DNA of 64,000 nucleotides from Pedobacter endophyticus (GCF_015679185.1 NZ_CP064939.1:1736001-1800000); one strand, 5' to 3'. Positions 1-9,388 are shown, counted from the first letter of the stretch. Translations and numbers: made by a program. Notes: generated from the letters alone by a model not told the origin.

Positions 1-366
1 GCTGCCAAAAACGCAAACACTTCTTTTAAAGATAACAGTGGAAAATTGGCTACTGCAAACACGAGCTTTGATGCGGAATTGACTGAAATGGCGGCATTGA
101 TCCAAAATGCAGCGTTAACTCAAACCAACTTTAATGCAGCAAAAGCCAAATTGCTGTTGAGCTTAAGGGCTCAGGATTATGATTACGACGAAACAGTTAC
201 GGAAGAATCGATCAACGAATTAACTTTTGCCGATATAAAAGAATTTTATGCGCAAATTTCTCCCGAAAAAACTTTTTTAACCATCGCCGGAAATGTTGAT
301 TTAAAATCGGCAAAGGCATCTGCCAAAAAAGCTTTCGAAAACTGGGGCGCTGTTAATATCGATTAA
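1..366 (+). CDS. M16 (insulinase-like) metallopeptidase, C-terminal fragment
   Basis: The reading frame is open from the first base of the window, so the 5' part of the gene lies outside; about 121 residues are visible and end at a TAA. The tail has a helical stretch followed by a segment resembling the strand 'FLTIAGNVDLKSAKASAKKAFENWG', which matches the end of an M16 half-domain. No HxxEH zinc motif is present in the fragment, so this would be the later, non-catalytic part of the protein. A strong terminator follows at 449. The family call rests only on this tail and is moderate; the TTG at 46 is an internal codon, not the start. Confidence 0.6.
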   Translation, partial: AAKNANTSFKDNSGKLATANTSFDAELTEMAALIQNAALTQTNFNAAKAKLLLSLRAQDYDYDETVTEESINELTFADIKEFYAQISPEKTFLTIAGNVDLKSAKASAKKAFENWGAVNID

Positions 367-448
367 AAGCCAGCCTAGTTAAATAGGTAAGTGCACGATA
401 ACATTCAGTTAAACACTTGCAGTTGTATTGTATTGCTAAACCAAGCGT

Positions 449-482
449 AAGGTTCCTTGATTTTTCAAGGGGCCTTTTTTTG
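449..482 (+). terminator. Intrinsic terminator after the M16 gene
   Basis: A 12-bp stem (449-460 with 465-476, two G-T type mismatches) closes a TTTT loop and is followed by a run of T to 481. It ends the transcript of the partial peptidase gene. Confidence 0.85.
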
Positions 483-596
483 TGTACACGCTGGATCATC
501 GATTTATTTTGATGTAACATCAATATCGACTTTTGTGTAGTGGTTTCGTTTTACAATGAATCATTCAATATCTTAGTGAGCAAAATTCTTCCATCG

Positions 597-1946
597 ATGA
601 AAAAACTTTTCCTATCCTTTTTTATAGTAGCTTTTTATCTATCACTTCAGGCGCAAACCATTGTTCAGCGCAATGCGGACATCGACAATATGGTAAAGGC
701 TGTAAATCAAGATTCGCTAAAATCGTACATCACTAAAATGGTTTCGTTCGGCACGAGAAACACGTTGAGCGATATTACGAGCAAAAGTAAGGGCATTGGT
801 GCAGCCAGAAATTGGGTGGTGGGCAAGTTTAACCAGTTTGCGGCGGGAAGCAACGGACGACTAACGGCCTACCTTGATACGGTAACAATAGCGCCGGACG
901 CGAAACGGGTAGACAAGCCTACGCTGTTGGGAAATGCAGTTGCCATTTTAAAGGGAACGGATGTAAGCGATAAACGGGTGTATGTGGTTAGTGGTCATTT
1001 AGATAGCCGGGTAACGGATGTAATGAACAGGACAAGCAATGCACCGGGTGCAAACGACGATGGAAGCGGGGTTGCTGGTGTTATTGAGGCGGCAAGGATT
1101 ATGAGCAAATATAACTTTCCGGCTACGATTATATTTGTTGCAGTTAGCGGCGAAGAACAATCGCTTTTAGGCTCGGGCTTTATGGCGAGAAAGGCAAAAA
1201 AAGAAAACTGGAATATCGACGCGATGCTTAATAACGACATGATTGGCAGTAACAACAGCAGCGAAACACAAATTATTGATAATACAAAACTCCGGGTTTT
1301 TAGCGAGGGCTTACCCAGTTTTGAGTTAGAAAAAAATGCAAAATACATTCGCCAGTTCGGATTAGAGAACGATGGAAAAAGCCGTCAGCTGGCACGGTAT
1401 GTTAAGGAAATCGGCGAGCGTTATGTAGACCAGCTGGAAGTTAAACTAATTTACCGAAACGACAGGTTTCTGCGTGGCGGCGATCACTCTCCATTTGTAG
1501 AGAACGGCTTTACCGCAGTGCGGATTACGGAAATGAACGAGAACTTCGATCATCAACATCAAGACTTAAGAACTGAAAACGGTGTACGCTACGGAGATTT
1601 GCAAGAATTTATGGACTTTGAATACCTGCGGAAAAATACGGCGGTTAACATTGCGGTGTTAGCCAATTTGGCCAAAGCCCCAACCTCGCCAATTGATGTA
1701 AAAATAGATGTGAAAAACCTGAGCAATTCATCTTTCTTATACTGGAAAGCGCCCGAAAAAGGAAAGGTAAAAGGCTATTATGTGTTGATGCGTGAAACCA
1801 GTAGTCCAACCTGGGAAAAGAAATTTTATACCACTGCAACGGAGCTAAGGATTCCTTATAGTAAGGATAATTACCTGTTTGCTGTGCAAAGCGTAGGAAT
1901 TGACGATAACGAAAGTTTGCCTATGGTGCCTGGGATTGGACGGTGA
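597..1946 (+). CDS. Secreted M28 family zinc aminopeptidase
   Basis: 449 residues. The start at 597 is preferred over the GTG at 540 because it places a clean signal peptide at the N-terminus (MKK, hydrophobic core, cleavage after LQA about residue 19). The M28 metal-binding pattern is visible: H134 in HLDS, D154 in ANDDGSG, the catalytic Glu pair E186-E187 in SGEEQS, D214 in NDMIG, and a later Asp-His in GGDHSPF. The last about 85 residues form a fibronectin-III-like beta domain. It probably trims peptides in the periplasm or outside the cell. It is monocistronic between a terminator and a repeat array that begins right at its stop codon. Confidence 0.9.
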   Translation: MKKLFLSFFIVAFYLSLQAQTIVQRNADIDNMVKAVNQDSLKSYITKMVSFGTRNTLSDITSKSKGIGAARNWVVGKFNQFAAGSNGRLTAYLDTVTIAPDAKRVDKPTLLGNAVAILKGTDVSDKRVYVVSGHLDSRVTDVMNRTSNAPGANDDGSGVAGVIEAARIMSKYNFPATIIFVAVSGEEQSLLGSGFMARKAKKENWNIDAMLNNDMIGSNNSSETQIIDNTKLRVFSEGLPSFELEKNAKYIRQFGLENDGKSRQLARYVKEIGERYVDQLEVKLIYRNDRFLRGGDHSPFVENGFTAVRITEMNENFDHQHQDLRTENGVRYGDLQEFMDFEYLRKNTAVNIAVLANLAKAPTSPIDVKIDVKNLSNSSFLYWKAPEKGKVKGYYVLMRETSSPTWEKKFYTTATELRIPYSKDNYLFAVQSVGIDDNESLPMVPGIGR

Positions 1947-2040
1947 TGAGTTGGGAGTTGGGAGTTTTGAGTTGGGAGTTTTGAGTTGGGAGTTTTCAGT
2001 TCGCAGTTTTCAATGACCAATGAACTAATGACCAATTATT
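1947..2040 (+). repeat. Degenerate heptanucleotide tandem repeat
   Basis: Starting with the base after the stop codon, the sequence runs in strict 7-bp phase for about 12 units, for example GGAGTTT alternating with TGAGTTG, drifting to TCAATGA and CCAATGA. The same words continue between the palindromes of the next array. No gene is present here. Confidence 0.85.
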
Positions 2041-2046
2041 CACATA

Positions 2047-2358
2047 AGTCATCCGATGAATACTTGCATGTCGCTCTATATTCATCGGATGACTTACACG
2101 ACCAGTGACTAATGAACCAATGTAAGTCATCCGATGAATACTTGCATGCCGCTCTATATTCATCGGATGACTTACACGACCAAGGAACTAATGACTAATG
2201 AATCAATTATTCACATAAGTCATCCGATGAATACTTGCATGCCGCTCTATATTCATCGGATGACTAACACGACCAATGAACTAATGACTAATGAACCAAT
2301 TATTCACATAAGTCATCCGATAAATACTTGCATGCCGCTCTATATTCATCGGATGACT
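2047..2358. repeat. Array of four 48-bp palindromic elements
   Basis: Copies lie at 2047-2094, 2125-2172, 2218-2265 and 2311-2358. Each has a left arm AGTCATCCGATGAATA, a loop of about 14 nt, and the complementary right arm, with very few differences between copies. Spacers consist of heptad words. An 80-codon ORF across the array (2134-2376) only translates the repeats. The same element returns at 35347-35877, 39017 and 56731. Confidence 0.92.
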
Positions 2359-2438
2359 TACACGACCAATGACTAATGAACCAGTGACTAGTGAACCATT
2401 TCAAACAATTATTCTATAAAAGAGTTAAGTAATACAAC

Positions 2439-2912
2439 ATGAAATTTCGACCACTCGCATTTATAATCAATATTGCCATTACCTTAAGCATTGGCGCCCT
2501 GGGCGGCTGGGCTACGGCAACATCTGTTGAAACCTGGTATAAAACCATAAATAAACCATCGTTTAATCCGCCAGACTGGTTGTTTGGCCCGGTGTGGACG
2601 AGCCTTTATATATTAATCGGCATCGCGGCTTATTTGGTGTGGACGAAAAGAGATACAATAACGCATTTTCCCCGCACGGTTGCCATTTATTTAATACAGC
2701 TGATTTTGAACCTGGCCTGGTCTTTCATTTTCTTTTACCTGCACGAAATCGGGTTTGCACTGGCCGAGATTATTCTTTTGCTCATCATTATTGTTATCAA
2801 TGCGCTTATGTTTTATAAAATCCATAAATGGGCGGGTCTGCTTTTTATCCCTTACATCTTATGGGTAAGTTTTGCTTCGGTTTTAAATTACAACATCTTT
2901 ATATTGAACTAA
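2439..2912 (+). CDS. tspO: TspO/MBR family membrane protein
   Basis: 157 residues with five predicted membrane helices. The family's aromatic-rich signature is present in the first half: a Trp and Tyr pair followed by NKPSFNPPDWLFGPVWTSLY (about residues 37-56). TspO proteins bind porphyrins and related ligands in the membrane and are linked to stress or photooxidative responses; the physiological ligand here is not evident. The gene stands between the palindrome array and the patatin gene, which starts 30 bp after its stop and may be co-transcribed. Length is normal for the family. Confidence 0.92.
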   Translation: MKFRPLAFIINIAITLSIGALGGWATATSVETWYKTINKPSFNPPDWLFGPVWTSLYILIGIAAYLVWTKRDTITHFPRTVAIYLIQLILNLAWSFIFFYLHEIGFALAEIILLLIIIVINALMFYKIHKWAGLLFIPYILWVSFASVLNYNIFILN

Positions 2913-2941
2913 TTTTAAAATAAAAACTCCTATTTTTAGGG

Positions 2942-5260
2942 GTGGTAACTTTTAAAGGATTTCTGCTTGCTCTTTTTGTTTTATGTGTTGCGCAGTTACA
3001 TGCGCAAAAAGTTGGGCTTGTTTTCAGTGGTGGCGGCGCAAAGGGCCTGGCACATATTGGCACGTTAAAAGCGCTTGAGCAAAATCACATTCCTATCGAT
3101 TACATTACCGGTACATCGATGGGTGGCATTGTAGGCGCCATGTATGCAGCGGGCTACTCTCCTGCCGAGATCGAAGAAATTGCCGTAAGCAAAGACTTCC
3201 AAAACTGGGTAAATGGCCGCTACACCAGCGATTATACTTTTTACTTTCAAAAAAATGCACCGAATGCATCGATGATTACGGCAAAGGTTGCAATTGATAC
3301 CGGCTTCCATTTAAATTTCCGATCGAACCTGATCAATGATATTCCCTTAAATTTTGCGTTCCTCGAGCTGTTTGCCCAGGCCTCAGCGGTTTCGAAAGAT
3401 AACTTCGATAATCTTTTTGTGCCCTTTCGGTGTATGGTTGCCGATGTACTTTCGCAAAAAAGCATTACCGTAAGCAAGGGCAGTTTGGCCGAAGCAGTGC
3501 GGGCTACTATGACGGTTCCGATTATTTACCGCCCCATAAAACTCGAAGGAAAATATGTGTTCGATGGTGGTTTATACAATAACTTCCCTGCCGATGTGAT
3601 GGAGCGGGATTTTAAACCCGATTACATTATTGGCGCCAATGTATCTTCGAAAATTTACAACGAATACCCAAAAAATATCGACGAGCGGTTAATGAATCGG
3701 TTTTTAGTATACATGTTCCTGTCCAAGTCTGATTCGACAATGATTGGAAAAAACGGGATTTATATTCAGCCCGATTTAGCAGATTATAGCGTCACCAATT
3801 TTGCACCCGTCGAAGAATTGATCAAAAAGGGGTATGATGCCACCATGGCCGACATGCCACGGATAAAACAGTTGATTGCCAAAAGGGTTGATTCGGGTGA
3901 GCTGGAAAGACGAAGGGCAGCGTTTAATAAGCGGAAACCCGATCTTAAGTTCAGTAATGTTATGGTATCGGGCGTTAATAATCAGCAGAAAAGATATGTA
4001 GAAAGGCTTTTTAAAAGCAATAAGGCAAATTTCGATCTTCAGGATATTAAGCGGGGCTACTACAAGCTCGTTGCCGATCAAACCTTCGAAACCGTTTACC
4101 CAAAAATCTCTTATCAGGCCGCAACAGATAGTTATACTTTCGAGGTGGTGGCCCAGCCGAAGAAAAGCTTCAAACTCGATTTGGGCGGAAACATCTCTAC
4201 GCGGCCAATTAGCAATGTTTTTTTGGGTGCAGAATACAATTACCTCAACAGAAAGGCCTACACCTTCGGAACGAGCTTTTATTCAGGCCGTTTTTATGAG
4301 TCGGTACAGGTAAACGGTCGCGTTGATTACCCAACCAAATTGCCGATTTTTTTAGGTGCCGAGCTTACTTATAATCACTGGAATTTCTACAACACCAGCC
4401 AAATCTTCATCGAAAACCCCCACCCTGTTTACATCGAACAATCAGACCGGAAAATAGATTTAATGGCTGGTTTTCCGCTAAATTACAATACCAAGATTGT
4501 GCTGCATTCGGCTTTGATAAACAACACAGATAGATATAGTCCAAATAACACCTTTAATGTTGGCGATTTGCTGGATAGAACGGTTTTTAACGGCTTTAAA
4601 AGCTCAATTAATTTTGAAAAGAATGCCTTAAACCGAAAACAATATGCCACTAAGGGGCAAAGCTTTTTACTCAGCCTTAACTTCACTAACGGGCGAGAAA
4701 AGTACACCCAGGGAAATATCTTTCGCAACGCTCCTGGTTTCGCAAACAGCCCCGAATACAGCAAGTTACACCATTGGGGAACGATTAAGCTGACGCAAGA
4801 AAACTATTTCTTCCATTACAAAAAATACACTTTGGGCTATTTGATCGAAGGCGTAATTTCTAACCAACCGCTGTTTGGCACCTATTATGCAACATTGCTA
4901 ACTGCACCTACATTTTATCCAATGCAAGATAGCCGCTCGCTTTTTTTAGATAAATTTAGGGCAACAACCTACGCGGCAGGCGGAATAAAAAATATTTACA
5001 GCGTTAAAAAGAACCTCGATTTGAGGTTAGAAGGCTTTTTATTTTTGCCACACAAAGAGTTTGAGCGCAGCAACTTTCAAGATGTTAACTATGCGAGACC
5101 GATTTCAAAACTCCGCTATGCGGCTACAGCCGGCATGGTTTATCATAGTCCGCTCGGGCCTGTTAGCTTAAGTTATAATTTATATAATGATGCAGTTAAA
5201 AGAAATGGCGTATTATTGCATATCGGTTATTTAATTTACAACAAACGTTCACTAGAATGA
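2942..5260 (+). CDS. Patatin-like phospholipase with C-terminal Omp85-type barrel
   Basis: 772 residues. The likely start is the GTG at 2942, giving a signal peptide that ends at LHAQ (about residue 22). The patatin domain follows directly: oxyanion loop GGGAKG at 30-35, nucleophile S59 in GTSMG, and the dyad Asp D208 in DGG. Residues about 340-420 look like a POTRA-type linker and the last about 350 residues are beta-rich and resemble an Omp85/D15 barrel ending in an aromatic-rich strand. This is the architecture of PlpD-type type Vd lipases, so it probably sits in the outer membrane with the lipase domain exposed or released. It overlaps the next gene by 4 bp. Confidence 0.88.
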   Translation: MVTFKGFLLALFVLCVAQLHAQKVGLVFSGGGAKGLAHIGTLKALEQNHIPIDYITGTSMGGIVGAMYAAGYSPAEIEEIAVSKDFQNWVNGRYTSDYTFYFQKNAPNASMITAKVAIDTGFHLNFRSNLINDIPLNFAFLELFAQASAVSKDNFDNLFVPFRCMVADVLSQKSITVSKGSLAEAVRATMTVPIIYRPIKLEGKYVFDGGLYNNFPADVMERDFKPDYIIGANVSSKIYNEYPKNIDERLMNRFLVYMFLSKSDSTMIGKNGIYIQPDLADYSVTNFAPVEELIKKGYDATMADMPRIKQLIAKRVDSGELERRRAAFNKRKPDLKFSNVMVSGVNNQQKRYVERLFKSNKANFDLQDIKRGYYKLVADQTFETVYPKISYQAATDSYTFEVVAQPKKSFKLDLGGNISTRPISNVFLGAEYNYLNRKAYTFGTSFYSGRFYESVQVNGRVDYPTKLPIFLGAELTYNHWNFYNTSQIFIENPHPVYIEQSDRKIDLMAGFPLNYNTKIVLHSALINNTDRYSPNNTFNVGDLLDRTVFNGFKSSINFEKNALNRKQYATKGQSFLLSLNFTNGREKYTQGNIFRNAPGFANSPEYSKLHHWGTIKLTQENYFFHYKKYTLGYLIEGVISNQPLFGTYYATLLTAPTFYPMQDSRSLFLDKFRATTYAAGGIKNIYSVKKNLDLRLEGFLFLPHKEFERSNFQDVNYARPISKLRYAATAGMVYHSPLGPVSLSYNLYNDAVKRNGVLLHIGYLIYNKRSLE

Positions 5261-5787
5261 AACGAATCCTCTTTTTGCTATCGCTTTGTTTAATCGGCTT
5301 TTGCAGTTCGGCGCAAAATGCAGCAATAAACAATTTTCTTGTTAAAGAAAACCTCTTAAAGAACAATAAACTGGCAATTATCGCCGCCGATTCGCTAAAC
5401 GTGCCCAACGAAAACATTAACGGAATTTATACCTTTAGCGTAAGCGGATTTACCCAGGAACTAAAATTTAATGACGGTATTGCGGTTCTGCCATTGCCTA
5501 TTGCTAAATCAACATTTGTTTACATCAAACATAAAAACGATTCGGGCAACCACAGCAAACTCGTGTATGTATACAAAAAGGAATCCGATTTGAGCCCTTA
5601 TACCATCAACAGCCTGTGGTTGTTCATTATCCCGGTGTTGTTTGTAATTATCGCCTTTGCTTTCAGAAAGCTCATTATTTTTGTGGTGATTGCATTTCTG
5701 CTATTTGTATATTTTAACCACAGCGCCGGCTTAAACCTGAGTACATTTTTCGAAAGCATATTCGACGCATTGCGAAACCTGTTTTAA
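5257..5787 (+). CDS. Hypothetical membrane-anchored periplasmic protein
   Basis: 176 residues, family not recognised. It has a signal peptide (MKR, cleavage near CSSAQ about residue 19), a polar region of about 90 residues with beta character, then two hydrophobic helices (about residues 118-155) and a short amphipathic tail. The start codon overlaps the stop of the patatin-Omp85 gene (ATGA), so the two are translationally coupled. A supporting role for that lipase is an inference from the coupling only. Confidence 0.75.
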   Translation: MKRILFLLSLCLIGFCSSAQNAAINNFLVKENLLKNNKLAIIAADSLNVPNENINGIYTFSVSGFTQELKFNDGIAVLPLPIAKSTFVYIKHKNDSGNHSKLVYVYKKESDLSPYTINSLWLFIIPVLFVIIAFAFRKLIIFVVIAFLLFVYFNHSAGLNLSTFFESIFDALRNLF

Positions 5788-6230
5788 AGTTTTAACGTCG
5801 TCATATCGATAACCGACCCTTCGTCGGCTGAGATATCTGTAACCAACTAGCAGAAACAGGGGTAAAAAAAATCATCATTTGGACCTAAGTGCTCCAATGG
5901 AGCTGCTGTGGAGGAGAAATCTTTGAACCCCAAATAGAGATTTAGCTGCGCTGAGCACTTCGTGGTTCTCGGCTGCCTGCCCGTCCCAATGCTATTAAAT
6001 TAAGGATAAAGCGAAAAAATATTGTCATCCTGAGCGGAGTCGAAGGACAGATATTTTTCGTTTTATCCTATAGAAAAGGTCTTCGACTGAGTTTATCTTG
6101 AGCGAAGTCTAAAGGCTCAGACTGACAACTGACAGGCTTAACTTAATAGCATAGCTGCCCGTCCGGTCAGGCGGGCGCCCGAAACTACGACTTCTTCCAT
6201 TTACTGGTCGCCTTCTCGTGTAACCAGTTA
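5788..6230. other. Gene-free repeat-bearing interval
   Basis: No credible gene. It holds fragments of dispersed families: a 'CATCCTGAGCGGAGTCGAAGG' type hairpin word near 6027, its inverted relative near 6080, a GTGCTCCAATGGAGC palindrome near 5889, and GTCCGGTCAGGCGGGC near 6164. A MITE-like element occupies 5991-6150. Confidence 0.7.
5991..6150. mobile_element. MITE-like element A with terminal inverted repeats
   Basis: The left end GCTATTAAATTAAGGAT (5991-6007) is matched by the right end at 6134-6150 read in reverse complement at 14 of 17 positions. Nearly the same ends bound a second segment at 49865-50161. The flanks just outside share a short direct repeat (TGCCCGTCC). There is no coding capacity. 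The call as a mobile element is inference; it could also be a composite of repeat fragments. Confidence 0.45.
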
Positions 6231-8651
6231 TTAAAAAGGCATACCGATACCAAAGTTATACTGAATAAATCGGTAAGTATCGGGCGAATGTGTGGCGTTA
6301 AAGTCGTTTCTAAACTGCTTTCCACCAGATAAAAACTTACTAATCACCCATTGGTCTGAACCTGAAAACTGCGGATCTTTAAGCTTTAAGCCCACATCAA
6401 ACCTGAAAACAAAATACTGCACATCATATCTGAGCCCTAAACCTGTACCAATGGCCACTTGTTGCGCCAGTTTGCTGAGCTTAAAAACTATCTTTTCATT
6501 GTCAAAGGGTGTTGCACCATCCATTGCCGATATTTTAGTTACGTTCCAAACGTTACCGGCATCAACAAACGCAGCACCTTTTAGCGTTGCGCCAAAAAAT
6601 TTCTTGGTCAGCGTAAACCGATATTCAAGGTTACTCTCAATGCGCATCTCTCCAAGCTGATCTAAACCGAAGAAGCTTTGTCGTTGCTTCTCATTCAGTA
6701 CTTCCCGGTTATAATTTCCGGGGCCAAGTGTACGTGCCTGCCATGCCCTTACACCACTAGATCCGCCGGCGAAAAACAATTTATCGAGCGGAATGCCAGA
6801 TAAAAAAGAATTGCCATAGGCGTAAGCCAGACCCATATTTAAGCGGGCAATAAACTGTTTATCGCCGCCGAGGTGCTTATACCATCTGATATCTACTTCT
6901 GGTCTGATATACTGATTGAAAGGCAATCCTAAAATTTTCGCAGGATTACCGTTTGCAGCATCACTATTAGAGCCCGTTAATTTAGATACACCTTGTAGCA
7001 GGTTACCCGCTATTTCGGTGCCCGCCCTTAAATAAACAAAACTTCTCAAATCGTTTAGTTTGTTCGCATTTAAAGTATAATAATACTTCATGCCCACCGT
7101 AATATCCTTTCTGGCTAATAAGGCAGCATAATACAAATTGTTTGCCAGCACAGTGGTATCGATGCCTTCTTCGAGATTACCAAACCGATATTCGAAGTTT
7201 AAGGGCGTAAATGAATGCAACTTGGATTTGGTTTCAGACCAATCGTAAGTAACCGAATTAATGAAAATTCGCCTCACTGTAACATCTTTCTGCAGGGCGT
7301 AGATGTAACTCGATGAAAAAGTGGTATGTGGCATCCCGTTCTTTCCCAAAGTTGGGTTGTAAAACGGAATCAATAAACGAGGAACCGTAATGCTTGCACT
7401 TACCGAGAAATCGCGTTGATAAATATCCTTGAAAGGTGACGTCCCATTTCCTATTCTCGATCGCAGTCCGCCCTTAACCTGAAGCTCAAACCGTTCTGCA
7501 CCTCTAAATAAATTATTATTCGTGTAAGTATTACTTAAATCGAACCCAACCGTACCCCCATTAAACGGCACCTCGCCTTCAATACGGTTACTCATCACCT
7601 TTTGAGGTGTCAACAAAATAATCGTGTTTATTTTATTTGATGTACTGTCTCTCCGGTAGTAATCTATCTTTACATTTTTAAAAATGTTGAGCTCATACAG
7701 CCTATCGTAAGTTAAGTTTTCCTTTCTAATATCGTAAAGTTCACCTTGCTTTAAAAAATCATAGCGTACGATTGGGTTTCGCCTGTAGCGCCTAGAAAAA
7801 TCAGTGTAAATGATGCCGTTAAGCGTATCCTTGCTTAATTTGTACCGTGCAGAATCTGGCAAACCATCCGGACTTGGCGCAATTAATAAATGGGTATAGC
7901 CAATATAGAATTGCTTATGTGGGCCATTCGCGGGATCGGTAACATTCAGGTTCAAATCGATCTTGTTGGTTTTCGAACTCGCCTCGGCGCCATAAACATC
8001 AAAGTTTACATACGGCCTTAAAAAATAGAAGTAGCCGTTCTCCTTCATTACGCGATAAATCTGTTCCCGCTCGTACGTCAGCGAATCCTCATCGTACTGC
8101 ATCCCTTTATGCAAATGCGTTATGCCAGGTTTATTTTGCTCATAAAGCTTTTTAATGTTTTGGTTGGGAATAGAATCACTTAATTTGTCGATGAAATAAG
8201 CCGGGCCGGGGTTTGCCTTAAACTTGATTTCTGCCTTCTTGTCTTCAACCTTAATATCTGATGTTACCTTGGCCTGAAAATAACCCTTGCTCTTTAAGAA
8301 CTTTTCTATCTGCGTTCTCGAAATCTCAACCAAAGTACTATCTAAAATTGCAGGCGGCGTACCAAATGGCTTAATATCGCTCGTTTTATATCGGCCATCC
8401 TTTGTATTAAAGAAATTATACAAAGGTACGTTGATACTTAGTTTCGAGGCCGGACGAATGTCTTTCTGAACATAATTATAGGCTTGTTCCTCAAATTTGC
8501 CGTCGATACTGTCTATAGTAACTTTTTTTACGATCGATTGATAGTCGGCAATATATTTAGTTGATGAGCAAGCCTGCATTAAAACAATAATTAATAGTAA
8601 TATTGCAGTGCTTTTCAGTTTAATATTTATCAAGTATTGGTATGCTTTCAA
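6231..8651 (-). CDS. tamL: Lipid-modified Omp85 family protein (TamL type)
   Basis: 806 residues from the outermost possible start (TTG at 8651); a second TTG at 8633 gives a shorter leader and is equally possible, and no ATG exists upstream of the lipobox. The N-terminus is a lipoprotein signal with lipobox LMQAC (Cys about residue 28). POTRA-like repeats follow (about 110-330), then a C-terminal 16-strand-type barrel with VRAW-like GVRAWQARTLGPG and a terminal strand ending in Phe. In Bacteroidota such lipidated TamA homologues (TamL) work with TamB-like proteins in envelope biogenesis. It overlaps the divergent TrmH gene by 10 bp at the start, or clears it if 8633 is used. Confidence 0.85.
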   Translation of the reverse strand: MKAYQYLINIKLKSTAILLLIIVLMQACSSTKYIADYQSIVKKVTIDSIDGKFEEQAYNYVQKDIRPASKLSINVPLYNFFNTKDGRYKTSDIKPFGTPPAILDSTLVEISRTQIEKFLKSKGYFQAKVTSDIKVEDKKAEIKFKANPGPAYFIDKLSDSIPNQNIKKLYEQNKPGITHLHKGMQYDEDSLTYEREQIYRVMKENGYFYFLRPYVNFDVYGAEASSKTNKIDLNLNVTDPANGPHKQFYIGYTHLLIAPSPDGLPDSARYKLSKDTLNGIIYTDFSRRYRRNPIVRYDFLKQGELYDIRKENLTYDRLYELNIFKNVKIDYYRRDSTSNKINTIILLTPQKVMSNRIEGEVPFNGGTVGFDLSNTYTNNNLFRGAERFELQVKGGLRSRIGNGTSPFKDIYQRDFSVSASITVPRLLIPFYNPTLGKNGMPHTTFSSSYIYALQKDVTVRRIFINSVTYDWSETKSKLHSFTPLNFEYRFGNLEEGIDTTVLANNLYYAALLARKDITVGMKYYYTLNANKLNDLRSFVYLRAGTEIAGNLLQGVSKLTGSNSDAANGNPAKILGLPFNQYIRPEVDIRWYKHLGGDKQFIARLNMGLAYAYGNSFLSGIPLDKLFFAGGSSGVRAWQARTLGPGNYNREVLNEKQRQSFFGLDQLGEMRIESNLEYRFTLTKKFFGATLKGAAFVDAGNVWNVTKISAMDGATPFDNEKIVFKLSKLAQQVAIGTGLGLRYDVQYFVFRFDVGLKLKDPQFSGSDQWVISKFLSGGKQFRNDFNATHSPDTYRFIQYNFGIGMPF

Positions 8652-9388
8652 AGTCTCAGATTAGTTTTATTAAGTCGTTACATCAAAAAAAATATCGCAA
8701 GGAACATGGTTTATTTTTGGTTGAGGGCATAAAATCAATTACCGAATTTATTAAGTCAAGCTACCAAATCCATTCCGTTTTCTACAACAGCGAACAAGCG
8801 CATTTGTTACCCGAATTGTCCGCAAATATAAACTTATTTGAAGTAAACAACGTTGAATTAGGTAAGATTAGTACTTTACAAACGCCGCAAGGCTTTTTAG
8901 CGGTGATTAACATCCCGAAAAATAAAAAATTGGAGCACAATGAATTAAGAAATCAATTTACGCTGGTTTTAGATGGTGTGCAAGATCCGGGCAATATGGG
9001 CACCATTATAAGAACGGCAGACTGGTTTGGCTTTAAAAAAATCATCTGCTCTGACGATTGTGTTGAGGTATTTAACCCCAAAACGGTTCAGGCTACGATG
9101 GGCTCGCTGGCAAGGGTAGAAATTTATACCGGCGATTTGGCTGCGATTTTAAGTAAGAGCAACATTCCCGTTTTCGGGGCGCTGTTAAACGGCGAATCTA
9201 TTTATAATGTTGATTGGGGCAACGAGGGCTTCGTTATTTTGGGTAACGAGGGAAAAGGAATAACCCCGGCGGTTATCGAAAAAGTGAACAAGCCGGTTAC
9301 CATACCGCGGGTTGGTGAGGCCGAGTCGTTAAATGTGGCTGTAAGCGCCGCAATCTTTTGTGCTGAACTGGTGAGAGTTAAAAATTAA
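8642..9388 (+). CDS. TrmH/SpoU family RNA 2'-O-methyltransferase
   Basis: 248 residues. An N-terminal substrate-binding part (KSLHQKKYRKEHGLFLVEG) precedes the SPOUT knot domain with its three motifs: DPGNMGTIIRTADWFG (about 115-130), the middle LGNEGKGI (about 200-207), and the C-terminal SLNVAVSAAIFCAEL (about 228-242), which form the SAM-binding trefoil knot. It transfers a methyl group from SAM to a ribose 2'-OH in rRNA or tRNA; the exact target cannot be read from sequence. It is divergent from tamL with no intergenic space, so each gene's promoter must lie inside the other's coding region. Confidence 0.92.
   Translation: MLSKSQISFIKSLHQKKYRKEHGLFLVEGIKSITEFIKSSYQIHSVFYNSEQAHLLPELSANINLFEVNNVELGKISTLQTPQGFLAVINIPKNKKLEHNELRNQFTLVLDGVQDPGNMGTIIRTADWFGFKKIICSDDCVEVFNPKTVQATMGSLARVEIYTGDLAAILSKSNIPVFGALLNGESIYNVDWGNEGFVILGNEGKGITPAVIEKVNKPVTIPRVGEAESLNVAVSAAIFCAELVRVKN

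Noticed and set aside
540-596. N-terminal extension of the M28 peptidase
   Set aside because: The ATG at 597 gives a normal signal peptide; the upstream part would bury it.
995-1348. 117-codon ORF antisense to the M28 peptidase
   Set aside because: Overlaps conserved catalytic codons of the real gene and has no start context.
2134-2376. 80-codon ORF
   Set aside because: It only translates three periods of the palindrome array; no start context or non-repeat sequence.
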